A stretch of 41,696 bases of DNA, from positions 1 through 41,696 of the forward strand of contig CAKOMC010000008.1 of NCBI GenBank assembly GCA_934096535.1, written 5' to 3'. Positions within the stretch are counted from its first letter, which is position 1, and every line of letters starts with the position of its first letter. The translations under genes were made by a program, and so were the position numbers. The notes beneath the pieces were generated by a model. It did no database searches. It had not been told where the DNA came from and saw only the letters and a list, made by a program, of their open reading frames with translations. Positions 32,998 through 40,829 of this stretch are shown piece by piece. The stretch comes from an uncultured Bacilli bacterium. Lineage in GTDB: Bacteria; Bacillota_I; Bacilli_A; RF39; UBA660.

Positions 32998-34983
32998 CTA
33001 ATTATTTTTTACTATATTACCAATAATTTCTGCGGTTTTTTCTACGCCAAACTTGCTAACATCTAGTATTAAATCATAATTATTTAAATCATCTAAGTTC
33101 ATATTTGTATAATATTTATAATGTTTCTTACGATCTTTGTTTACTTTGTTAATAGTACTAACAGCTTTATAGGGAGCAATATGATAATATTTAGTTACCC
33201 GATTAACTTTATCTTCCATACTACTATAAAGATAAATTTTTAAAACATCTTTTTTATCTTTTAAAATGTAGTTGCCACAACGGCCAACTATGATACAAGA
33301 GCCTTTTCTATAGAGTTTTTCAATAACTTTAGTGGTAGCAACGAAAAGTAAGTCATCATTAGTTTGGGGACCGTCTAAAGTTTGCTCGTTTTCTTTAACA
33401 TATTTTGGAGCCAAACCACTTTCTTTAGCACTTAAAATTATAAGGTTTTTATCATAAAAAGGAATACCTAGATTTTTAGCTAATAATTCACCAACATAGC
33501 GCCCACCAGAACCGTATTCACGAGAAATGGTAATAACAATTTTTTTACCCTTATAAGTTTCGGGAATAACAATATCTTGTTCTTCTTTGGTCTTAGTATG
33601 ATTAGTTTCATTACTAAATTGGCCTAATTTTTTATATTCGCTAATAAAAATAAAACCAGCGATGATGAAAGTTAGGCTATCTGCAAGGCAACCCGCATAC
33701 AAAATACCATTTAAGCCTTTATTAAAGCCGATACTTAAAAGGATGGCTAGAGGTATAAAAAGAATAATTTGTCTAATAAATGAAACAGCGGTTGCCAGTA
33801 AAACATTTCCTAGTGACTGGACAACGATGGAAGTTGTCATTTCCATGGCATTAAGAGCACAGGCTAATAAAAAACTATGACACATAAGGGTAGCAAATTC
33901 CATAAATAAAGTATAACTTACATCTTCAGGACTAATAAATATGCCTGCAATTTGTTCAGGAAATAAAATAAATATTAAGTTAAAAATAATACCAACCGCA
34001 AAGTTTATCATTAAGACTTTTCTTAATGTTTCTTTAACGCGTTTTAAATTACCAGCACCGTAATTAAAGCCAATAACAGGTTGAGCGCCAATACTAACTC
34101 CTAAAACAAAAGAAATATACAAACTATTTATTTTGGAAATTACGCCATAAACGGATAAAGGGATATCAGCTCCATATTTACTTAAGGCTCCAAATTTGGT
34201 CATCATATTATTCATGAAGACAAATAAAACTAAAATAGTTGCTTGAGTAATGAAACTAGAAAGTCCTAATGATAGAGTTCTCGTAATACTTTTATTAATC
34301 TTAAAATCAGCTTTTTCTAGTTTAACACTTTTAATCTTAGGTAAGTAACATAAGGCAATAATAAAGGATATAACTTGACCTATAACGGTTGCAAGGCCGC
34401 CCCCAAAGACACCCATATTAAACCCAAAAATAAAGATTGGATCTAAAATAATATTAATAATCGCCCCAACAACCAGCATAATCATTGAATACTTAGGATT
34501 TCCATCAGCTCGGATAATGCTTGATAAAACCGAATAAATTATCATAAAGGGAGTGCCAATTAAAACGATGCGGCCATAACTTAGAGCATAACTATAAACA
34601 TTTTCTGTACAGCCAAACATATAAACTAACTTTGGTAGGAAAATATAAGCTAAAATGGCAAATAAAATGGATATAATGAAGCTTAAAGTAATGGATGAAC
34701 CGATTGAGGCTCTAGCCTCATTCTCCTTTTTCTCGCCCAATTTTAACGAAAGATTAGCTGCCGCCCCATTACCAATAAGACCCGCAATCGCATTTGCTAA
34801 AATAACTAAAGGAAATATAACATTAGTAGCAGCGTTTCCTAAGGTTCCTACTCCTTTACCAATAAATATTTGGTCAACAATATTATAAACTGAATTAATA
34901 AGCATAGAAATAACACAAGGAATAGCAAAACTAATGAGCAATTTATTAATATTATCATGACCTAAATCGAATTCTTTTTCCAT
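32998..34983 (-). CDS. MATE-family transporter fused to a cytidylate-kinase-like domain
   Basis: 661 aa from the ATG at 34983 (AAAGGG 10 nt upstream); the open frame continues to 35061 but has no ribosome site there. Residues ~5-455 are a 12-helix MATE exporter (INKLLISFAIPCVISMLINSVYNIVDQIFIGKGVG; GNGAAANLSLKLGE; GIGAQPVIGFNYGAG-like segment). Residues ~478-661 are a cytidylate-kinase-like NMP kinase (VITISREYGSGGRYVGELLAKNLGIPFYDKNLI with the P-loop; CIIVGRCGNYIL). MATE proteins expel cationic drugs or metabolites by Na+ or H+ antiport; Cmk-like domains of the SREYGSGG type are common in Bacillota and their substrate is not established. The fusion is in one uninterrupted frame. The kinase might gate transport or modify a substrate; no evidence distinguishes these. 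Confidence 0.88.
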   Translation of the reverse strand: MEKEFDLGHDNINKLLISFAIPCVISMLINSVYNIVDQIFIGKGVGTLGNAATNVIFPLVILANAIAGLIGNGAAANLSLKLGEKKENEARASIGSSITLSFIISILFAILAYIFLPKLVYMFGCTENVYSYALSYGRIVLIGTPFMIIYSVLSSIIRADGNPKYSMIMLVVGAIINIILDPIFIFGFNMGVFGGGLATVIGQVISFIIALCYLPKIKSVKLEKADFKINKSITRTLSLGLSSFITQATILVLFVFMNNMMTKFGALSKYGADIPLSVYGVISKINSLYISFVLGVSIGAQPVIGFNYGAGNLKRVKETLRKVLMINFAVGIIFNLIFILFPEQIAGIFISPEDVSYTLFMEFATLMCHSFLLACALNAMEMTTSIVVQSLGNVLLATAVSFIRQIILFIPLAILLSIGFNKGLNGILYAGCLADSLTFIIAGFIFISEYKKLGQFSNETNHTKTKEEQDIVIPETYKGKKIVITISREYGSGGRYVGELLAKNLGIPFYDKNLIILSAKESGLAPKYVKENEQTLDGPQTNDDLLFVATTKVIEKLYRKGSCIIVGRCGNYILKDKKDVLKIYLYSSMEDKVNRVTKYYHIAPYKAVSTINKVNKDRKKHYKYYTNMNLDDLNNYDLILDVSKFGVEKTAEIIGNIVKNN

Positions 34984-35006
34984 ATAAATAAACCCTTTCA
35001 AGCCAA

Positions 35007-35030
35007 GAAAAAAACGCCTAAGATAAGCGT
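35007..35030 (-). terminator. Terminator or attenuator before the MATE-kinase gene
   Basis: Minus-strand ACGC-TTATCTTAG-GCGT followed by seven T, 24 bp before the MATE-kinase start. It could end transcripts from the small gene at 35142 or be a leader attenuator; the stem is only 4 bp, so this is weak. Confidence 0.45.
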
Positions 35031-35141
35031 AAGTTTCCACAGGCAATATGAATTGTAACACAAATAATTTTTTTATGTAAGCAAAAGTTTTAAAATTTCG
35101 TTAATTTTTAAATCATGTATTTTTAGGCAGCCATTTTTTCC

Positions 35142-35411
35142 TTAATCTTCATACATTATATCTATTAAACCTTCATCACTAACTAATTTTTCCACATAAT
35201 CACTACCTAATTTTGTTTTTAATTTTTCAAATTGCTGAATAAAAATATCAGCTGGTAATAAAAACAAGTCAAAAGAAGATATTAATAAATCTTTAAGATA
35301 ATAAATTCCATTTTTATGTAAGTAAAGCATAATATTTTTAAGATTATTATAAATAATATTAGCTATAGTTTCTTCATCAAAATTTTCTAATAAAATTTTT
35401 AAATTTTTCAC
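35142..35411 (-). CDS. Small helical protein of unknown function
   Basis: 89 aa, rich in Leu, Ile, Asp and Glu, probably all-helical, no signal peptide (NFDEETIANIIYNNLKNIMLYLHKNGIYYLKDLLISSFDLF). It is not recognised. The following upstream small frame (35427-35528) ends only 15 bp before it on the same strand, so they may be two parts of one former or bicistronic unit. Confidence 0.5.
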   Translation of the reverse strand: MKNLKILLENFDEETIANIIYNNLKNIMLYLHKNGIYYLKDLLISSFDLFLLPADIFIQQFEKLKTKLGSDYVEKLVSDEGLIDIMYED

Positions 35412-35426
35412 TATGAATAATGCTTT

Positions 35427-35528
35427 TTATTTTTTTAGTCCCAATCTTTTTAACATTGAATTACTAAACAACTCCGGATGCTTTCTATACTCCGGCCAAT
35501 CCATAATTTTTTTTCCTTTATCTTCTAT
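35427..35528 (-). pseudogene. Small frame with lost start codon
   Basis: The minus-strand frame reads EDKGKKIMDWPEYRKHPELFSNSMLKRLGLKK and ends at 35427. A good ribosome site (AAAGGAG, about 35534-35540) is correctly placed before an ATA codon at 35526-35528, where ATG would be expected; the first real ATG (35504) lacks a ribosome site and would give only 25 aa. Either a start-codon mutation or a tiny protein using ATA. Confidence 0.45.
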
Positions 35529-35569
35529 GAAATCTCCTTTTTAATAAACTTACTATATACTAAATACTA

Positions 35570-35599
35570 AAAAAAGTACCTTGTCAAAAGTACTTTTTT
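35570..35599. terminator. Terminator after the thioredoxin-like gene
   Basis: AAAAAAGTAC (35570-35579) and GTACTTTTTT (35590-35599), 10-nt loop, 3 bp past the stop codon; symmetrical, so bidirectional. Confidence 0.8.
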
Positions 35600-35602
35600 A
35601 AA

Positions 35603-36181
35603 TTAGCCAATATATTTTTTCAAGAAAGTTTGTAAGTTATCTTTAGAATATGAACCAACAATGGCATCAACAGCCTCACCATTCTTAACAACAATTACCA
35701 TTGGTGTATAACCATAGAATTCCGAAATTTTACCGGTTTGAGTTTCTCCATTAACACTTTGAGTAATTTCTTTAGATAATAATTCACCGAACTTTTTAAA
35801 TTCATCACTAGTTGTATCAACGGTGGTAATATCTAAATAATCGGCTGTAAAATTCATTTCTTTTTGAGTAGCTTGTAAATTTGGTAAGAAAGCAACGCAA
35901 GCACTGCAAGTACTTCTTCCTAAGTAAAGAATATGAGTTTCTTTATTGCTTTTTCCTAAAAATTTTAAAATATCACTAAGACCTACGGCATTAAACATTG
36001 ATACATCATAATCACTTGTTGAGGAACCATTATTATTATTAGTGCTTGTTGAACTATTATTAGTAGTAGTTCCTTTCGTATTACTATAATTTACTAAGCC
36101 AATTAGCAAGCTCATAACAGAAATTACTAATACAATAATTAACATTATATATATTTTTTTTAAATACTCTTCTGTTTTCAT
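35603..36181 (-). CDS. Membrane-anchored thioredoxin-like protein
   Basis: 192 aa: one transmembrane helix (about 9-31), a Ser/Thr/Asn-rich spacer (35-60) and a thioredoxin-like domain (62-192) with the active-site Cys-Ser-Ala-Cys (RSTCSACVAFLP, about residues 90-98) and the cis-Pro in YGYTPMVIVV (about 153). It faces the outside and probably handles disulfides or reduces surface proteins; CSAC is unlike the common CGPC of cytosolic thioredoxin and resembles the thioredoxin-like 'bacteriocin transport accessory' group. Several surface proteins here have conserved cysteines (LamG and glycine-rich proteins), so they are plausible clients, by inference only. Confidence 0.8.
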   Translation of the reverse strand: MKTEEYLKKIYIMLIIVLVISVMSLLIGLVNYSNTKGTTTNNSSTSTNNNNGSSTSDYDVSMFNAVGLSDILKFLGKSNKETHILYLGRSTCSACVAFLPNLQATQKEMNFTADYLDITTVDTTSDEFKKFGELLSKEITQSVNGETQTGKISEFYGYTPMVIVVKNGEAVDAIVGSYSKDNLQTFLKKYIG

Positions 36182-36249
36182 AAATCTTCTCCTTCGACAT
36201 TATTATACCTAAAAACTGCTATAAATGTAAACATTTTCTTAAAAAGTGC

Positions 36250-36278
36250 TTGTCAAAGTTAAATTTATGCGATATACT
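36250..36278 (+). promoter_or_regulatory. Promoter of tRNA-Leu
   Basis: TTGTCA (36250-36255), 17-bp spacer, TATACT (36273-36278), 32 bp before the tRNA. Confidence 0.8.
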
Positions 36279-36309
36279 AAAAAAGTCTTAAAAAAAGAAG
36301 ACGGTGTTC

Positions 36310-36398
36310 GCCCGAGTGGCGGAATAGGTAGACGCACAGGACTTAAAATCCTGCGAGATTTAACCCTCGTGCCGGTTCAAGTCCGGCCTCGGGCACCA
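36310..36398 (+). tRNA. tRNA-Leu (anticodon UAA)
   Basis: Class II tRNA of 89 nt with encoded CCA (36396-36398). Acceptor GCCCGAG (36310-36316) pairs with CTCGGGC (36388-36394). Anticodon stem CAGGA/TCCTG holds loop CTTAAAA with anticodon TAA (36344-36346), reading UUA. The long variable arm CGAG...CTCG and the T-arm GCCGG-TTCAAGT-CCGGC are intact. Confidence 0.98.
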
Positions 36399-36411
36399 TT
36401 TTTGAATTATT

Positions 36412-36432
36412 CCCTGTATTTACAGGGTTTTT
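36412..36432 (+). terminator. tRNA-Leu terminator
   Basis: CCCTGTA-TT-TACAGGG followed by TTTTTG, 14 bp after the tRNA. A second T-run follows a weak CCGG repeat at 36450-36478. Confidence 0.85.
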
Positions 36433-36486
36433 GTTTATCTGCTTTTCAATTTGCCGGGTGTTTTGCCGGTTTTTTTTGTTAAATAA

Positions 36487-36506
36487 AAAGTACCAAAAGG
36501 TACTTT
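36487..36506 (-). terminator. mraY terminator
   Basis: Minus-strand AAAGTACC-TTTT-GGTACTTT then TTATTT; the stem reaches into the mraY stop codon. Confidence 0.75.
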
Positions 36507-37497
36507 ATAGCCAGACATTATAAGTAATCATTAACATAGCAAGGATTAAACCAACAATCCAAAACATTTTAACGATATCATTTTCTTCCCAACCTAGTTT
36601 TTCAAAATGATGATGTAAAGGGGCCATTTTAAATATTTTTTTATGAAATTTTCTAATAGCAATAATTTGAATTAGACTAGATAAAGTTTCAATAACAAAG
36701 ACACCACCAACAACAGCAAGTGATAACTCATGACGAGTAAGAATAGCAATAGCTGCAAGAGAACCACCTAATGCTAGGGAACCGGTATCACCCATAAATA
36801 CTTTAGCAGGATGAGTATTAAATACTAAGAAACCAAGAAGAGCACCAATTAAAACAAAACAGAAAATGGCGATTTCTTGATAACCGGCAAGCCAAGTAGT
36901 ATTCCAAGCAATAAGACCATAAGCTAAAAAGGCAATGGCTGATAAACCACCGGCTAAACCATCTAAGCCATCAGTGATATTAACGGCATTGGAAGAGCCA
37001 ACCAGTAAAAATAAAATAAATAAGCCATAAGTCCATCCCATATAAATATATAGGTTAATAGCAGAAATTCTAATCTCGGGAACCCCGCCATTACGAATAA
37101 AGATATAGAAGAATACTAAAGCAATTACCGTCTGCATTAAAAGTTTAAACATAATACTTAAACCCTTATTATTTTTAAATACTATTTTTAAAAGGTCATC
37201 AGCAAGTCCTAAAAGAGCATAACTGACAAAAACAAATAAAACGATCATTAAGTTGGAAGTCATTTCCATGCTACCACGAAACCATAAAAGTAACAAACTA
37301 ATAATGGTAGGAATAATAAAGATTAAACCACCAATTGTTGGGGTGCCATTCTTCTTTAAATGTCTTTCGCCTAGCGTTAAACTTACACTTTGACCAAAAT
37401 GTAATTTTCTTAAAAGGGGTATTAAAATAACTCCCGTTATTATGGATAAAACAAAGCCCAGCATTAAAGCCATGGCTGCTTTGGCTAATATTAACAT
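36505..37497 (-). CDS. mraY: Phospho-N-acetylmuramoyl-pentapeptide transferase
   Basis: 330-aa polytopic enzyme with about ten helices that links UDP-MurNAc-pentapeptide to undecaprenyl phosphate, giving lipid I. Family motifs are all present: GTPTIGGLIFI (about 50-60), LLGLADDLLKIV with the catalytic DD (about 95-107), NAVNITDGLDGLAGG (about 168-183), FMGDTGSLALGG (about 232-243) and the MAPLHHHFEKLGW loop (about 288-300). AAGGATGTG lies before the ATG. It follows the PBP2 gene on the same strand with an 82-bp gap, as in dcw clusters (ftsI-like then mraY). Confidence 0.97.
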   Translation of the reverse strand: MLILAKAAMALMLGFVLSIITGVILIPLLRKLHFGQSVSLTLGERHLKKNGTPTIGGLIFIIPTIISLLLLWFRGSMEMTSNLMIVLFVFVSYALLGLADDLLKIVFKNNKGLSIMFKLLMQTVIALVFFYIFIRNGGVPEIRISAINLYIYMGWTYGLFILFLLVGSSNAVNITDGLDGLAGGLSAIAFLAYGLIAWNTTWLAGYQEIAIFCFVLIGALLGFLVFNTHPAKVFMGDTGSLALGGSLAAIAILTRHELSLAVVGGVFVIETLSSLIQIIAIRKFHKKIFKMAPLHHHFEKLGWEENDIVKMFWIVGLILAMLMITYNVWL

Positions 37498-37579
37498 AAT
37501 TTTTCACATCCTTAAAACTATTATACTATAAAATTTCGTAAACACAGTTTATAATTATAATTTATTTACACTTTACTTG

Positions 37580-39487
37580 TCAATTGCCTAACATTAACTT
37601 GACAGTAGAACCATCGCTGACATAGTATTCTGGTTCGGGTGATTGGTAGATAACTTTGTCGCCTTCTCCAGAGTATTCTATTTTATAATTTTTTAAAATG
37701 CTATTAGCTTCTTTTATAGTTTTTCCCACGACATTAGGTAATATACTATATTTAGTGTCAAGCCAAGTATAGGTTTTAGGGATAGTCTCTTTACTTTTAC
37801 TAACATTATTTAGTTCAATATAAGAGGAAAATATTGCTTTAGCAATAGGAGCAGCCACTACTCCACCATATTGAGTTACGCCTTTGGGATTATCAACGGC
37901 AACATATAAAACGATTTCGGGATCATCAGCTGGTAAGAAACCAATAAATGATAAGATGTAATTGCCAACCATATAACGACCATTATTTACTTTCTGAGCA
38001 GTTCCCGTCTTACCACCGATACGGTAATTTTCAATATAAGCATTCCGACCAGAACCATGTGCAACAACATTTTCCAGAGCAAAACGCACTAGTTTAGAAG
38101 ATTCTTCGGTGATAACTTGTCTGATAGCTTTAGGATTTACGGCGCTAATAGTTTCTTTAGATGGAGCATTTTCAACTTTTTTAACAATATAAGGTTGGTA
38201 TAAAGTACCACCATTTACGGCTGCAGAAACACTTCTAACTTGTTGAATTGGGGTTACGGAAACTCCTTGTCCAAAGGCGGTGGTTGCTAATTCAACATTG
38301 CCAACTTTATCTAGATTAAATAAAATTCCAGTTGCTTCACCCGTTAAATCAATGCCGGTTTTTTCCCCAAACCCAAAGTCTTTAATATATTTAAATAATT
38401 TTTCTTTTCCTAAACGGAAGCCTAAGTTAACAAACCCAGGGTTGCAAGAGTTTTCAACTACATTTAAGAATGTTTGCGCCCCATGACCACCGGCTTTCCA
38501 GCAATGGATAGTAGCCCCATCAACATTAACACTACCAGAATCATAGAAAGTATCCGTAAATAAGTTAACTACGCCTTCATTTATGGCGGCACTAAGAGTG
38601 GTGATTTTCATGGTCGAACCAGGTTCGTAAGTCATCCAGATAGGAAGATTTCTACTTAATACTTCTTGCGTATAAGTTTTATAGTCATTAGGATTATAAC
38701 TTGGTCGACTAGCCATCGCTAGAATTTCTCCTGTCTTGGGATTCATCGCGATAGCAAGAGCGTGCTCGGGGTCATATTTAGCAACCGCATTATCTAGTTC
38801 TCTTTCTACAGATTGTTGTAAATCTAAATCAATGGTCAAATAGACATTATTACCACTAACAGCTTCTTTATATTCTTCGGCTTTAGCTAATCTGTTACCT
38901 TTGGCATCACTATAATACTTAATTGACCCACTAGTACCGGTTAGTTCTTTATCATATTTAAGTTCTAGACCAGATAAGCCTTGATTATCAATACCAACAT
39001 AACCTAAAACATGACTTAATAAATCATTATACGGATAATATCTTTTAGCTTCTTTAAGCAAATAAACCCCATCATAATTATAACTATTTATTTTATCGGC
39101 TATTTCAAAGGATAACTGGCGTCCTTCAGGATGGACTCTTTCAATTGAAGTTCTTTTACTAACATGTTTATACATTTCTTCATAAGAAACATTTAAAATT
39201 TCACTTAAAGTCTTAGCAACTTCTTCCTTATTTTTAATTTGATTGGGTACTAAATACAGAGAAGTTGTCGTGATATTACTAGCTAGAACTTTACCATTAC
39301 GATCTAAGATAAGACCCCGATCAGGTGTTATCGGAAGATTACGCTGCCATAAATCATTGGCTAAACTATTTAATTTCTGATATTGGAATACTTGAATATA
39401 AAAGACTTTTAAAATAACGGCTATTAAAAGTAAAGTTACAAATAATACTACTAATCTCATTCGAAAATGTTTATCTTGATAAAACAC
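37580..39487 (-). CDS. Class B penicillin-binding protein (PBP2/FtsI/SpoVD type) with C-terminal PASTA domain
   Basis: 635 aa: short cytoplasmic tail, one membrane helix (about 11-32), PBP dimerisation domain (about 52-200; DRGLILDRNGKVLA) and transpeptidase domain (about 240-560) with Ser291-Thr-Met-Lys294, Ser347-Cys-Asn349 and a KTG triad (GGKTGTAQ, about 490). The last ~60 residues (ILPNVVGKTIKEANSIL... SDGSTVKLML) are one PASTA domain. It cross-links septal peptidoglycan; the single PASTA repeat and the position before mraY match the SpoVD/PbpB group of Bacillota. The PASTA unit would bind peptidoglycan or modulate activity. Which of division or sporulation it serves cannot be told from sequence. 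Confidence 0.93.
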   Translation of the reverse strand: MFYQDKHFRMRLVVLFVTLLLIAVILKVFYIQVFQYQKLNSLANDLWQRNLPITPDRGLILDRNGKVLASNITTTSLYLVPNQIKNKEEVAKTLSEILNVSYEEMYKHVSKRTSIERVHPEGRQLSFEIADKINSYNYDGVYLLKEAKRYYPYNDLLSHVLGYVGIDNQGLSGLELKYDKELTGTSGSIKYYSDAKGNRLAKAEEYKEAVSGNNVYLTIDLDLQQSVERELDNAVAKYDPEHALAIAMNPKTGEILAMASRPSYNPNDYKTYTQEVLSRNLPIWMTYEPGSTMKITTLSAAINEGVVNLFTDTFYDSGSVNVDGATIHCWKAGGHGAQTFLNVVENSCNPGFVNLGFRLGKEKLFKYIKDFGFGEKTGIDLTGEATGILFNLDKVGNVELATTAFGQGVSVTPIQQVRSVSAAVNGGTLYQPYIVKKVENAPSKETISAVNPKAIRQVITEESSKLVRFALENVVAHGSGRNAYIENYRIGGKTGTAQKVNNGRYMVGNYILSFIGFLPADDPEIVLYVAVDNPKGVTQYGGVVAAPIAKAIFSSYIELNNVSKSKETIPKTYTWLDTKYSILPNVVGKTIKEANSILKNYKIEYSGEGDKVIYQSPEPEYYVSDGSTVKLMLGN

Positions 39488-39522
39488 AAAATCACCCTAA
39501 TTAATAATATTATAAGGATAAG

Positions 39523-39550
39523 AAAAAAAGTCTTTAAAATAATGGACTTT
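39523..39550 (-). terminator. Weak terminator downstream of the CHAP-like gene
   Basis: Minus-strand AAAGTC, 12-nt loop, GACTTT, then TTTTCTTA. Confidence 0.5.
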
Positions 39551-39693
39551 AGTTTTCAATATGGCATTTTTTTAATTTTAAAGCTTTTTAATTTTATAAT
39601 AAACTAACTATTTTAAACTATTTACTTATCAACATGTAAGTAATACTAGTTATACAATTTATTTTATAAATATTTGCTAAGTCTTATTATTTT

Positions 39694-40710
39694 TTAAATA
39701 AATAATAAAAGCCCAATAAAAATAATAATAGCACCACTTAAAATGATAGTTTTATAATTAATTTTACTTTCCTTTTCATTGGAATTACAAGCATTTTCAG
39801 CTTTGTCTAACTCTTCATCTTCTTTATTTTCGGTACTAATACTTTCTCTAATTATTTCTATATTATAAATTTTATCTTCTTTATCTTTAGTCGTTACTAA
39901 GATTTCATATTTATTAGAACCGGTTTCTAAATTTTTACTACCCAAACCACTAATTATAGAGTTTTTATCACCTTCGGCTAAAATGTTAACTTTATCTATT
40001 TCGTTAGCAACTTTTAAAGTATAAGTATCCTTATCTTCTTGAAAATTAAGGTTATAATTTTCAACATCTAAATTTTTTAGTTTACTAACCTTTTTAGAGT
40101 TATTAGAAGAATTAGTACTACTAACATTAGAATTATTCTTATTATTAAGAGAAGTATCAGTTCCAGTTACATTATTAATTTTATCATCTAAATAGATATA
40201 ACCACTAATATTATCAGTTTTTAGATTTAAAGAATGATTTAAAACAATACCCGTATCATTGATAGCAGCATATTTTTCAGTACAAACCATTTCTTTATCA
40301 GATGCATAATAATTACAAATATTATTAGCATTACATCTACTATCTTTTTTAGGAGCACATATTTTACGAAGTTCGGTTTGACTAGCAGTTTTAACAACAA
40401 TATTATCGGTATTTACTTGCCAAACTAGACCAGTATAAGTAACACCATCTTTTTTCCAGATAACAATACTATTCTTTTTAGGGGTTGTATTCGTTTTATA
40501 ACCTGATTTCTTAGCTTGATTTAACCATTTATCAGGACTTCCCCAGTTAGGTAATTTTATTCCATAATTAGTATTAATGCGTTCCCAAATATACCAAGTA
40601 GAACTTATTACTTCTATATCATTTACTGTTTCTTTATTATTATAGGGGTTAGCATAAACAATAGTAATATTTATTAAAATAATAAAAGTTAAAAATTTAA
40701 TATACTTCAT
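39694..40710 (-). CDS. Surface protein with an inactive-looking CHAP domain and a cadherin-like domain
   Basis: 338 aa. Signal peptide 1-20 (ending VYA). Residues ~33-105 match the CHAP fold very well (STWYIWERINTNYG, NWGSPDKWLNQAKKSGY, NTTPKKNSIVIWKK), but the catalytic Cys before TWY is Ser37 and the GHVAYV motif reads TGLVWQV, so the His is lost too (Gly94). Residues ~110-150 carry four cysteines. After a Ser/Asn linker, ~205-290 is a cadherin-like beta-sandwich domain of the bacterial type (LKNLDVENYNLNFQEDKDTYTLKV; GSNKYEILVTTKDKEDKIYNIEI). The C-terminus is a membrane helix (about 318-337) with no charged tail. So the CHAP unit is probably a peptidoglycan- or ligand-binding pseudoenzyme anchored to the membrane. 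Confidence 0.8.
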   Translation of the reverse strand: MKYIKFLTFIILINITIVYANPYNNKETVNDIEVISSTWYIWERINTNYGIKLPNWGSPDKWLNQAKKSGYKTNTTPKKNSIVIWKKDGVTYTGLVWQVNTDNIVVKTASQTELRKICAPKKDSRCNANNICNYYASDKEMVCTEKYAAINDTGIVLNHSLNLKTDNISGYIYLDDKINNVTGTDTSLNNKNNSNVSSTNSSNNSKKVSKLKNLDVENYNLNFQEDKDTYTLKVANEIDKVNILAEGDKNSIISGLGSKNLETGSNKYEILVTTKDKEDKIYNIEIIRESISTENKEDEELDKAENACNSNEKESKINYKTIILSGAIIIFIGLLLFI

Positions 40711-40829
40711 AAAACCTCACTTATCTTATATAAAGTATAACATTAATATTTTATTAAGTAAATTTAGTTTTTCTTCCCACCCTCCACGCCCTAATTAGTA
40801 TTATTCCAAAATCTATTATTTAATAATGT

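Noticed and set aside
34984..35060. A metabolite riboswitch before the MATE-kinase gene
   Set aside because: I looked for guanidine, manganese, fluoride and related consensus elements and saw none; only a short 4-bp hairpin with a T-run is present.
36246..36482. A 78-codon frame on the plus strand
   Set aside because: It runs straight through tRNA-Leu and its terminator.
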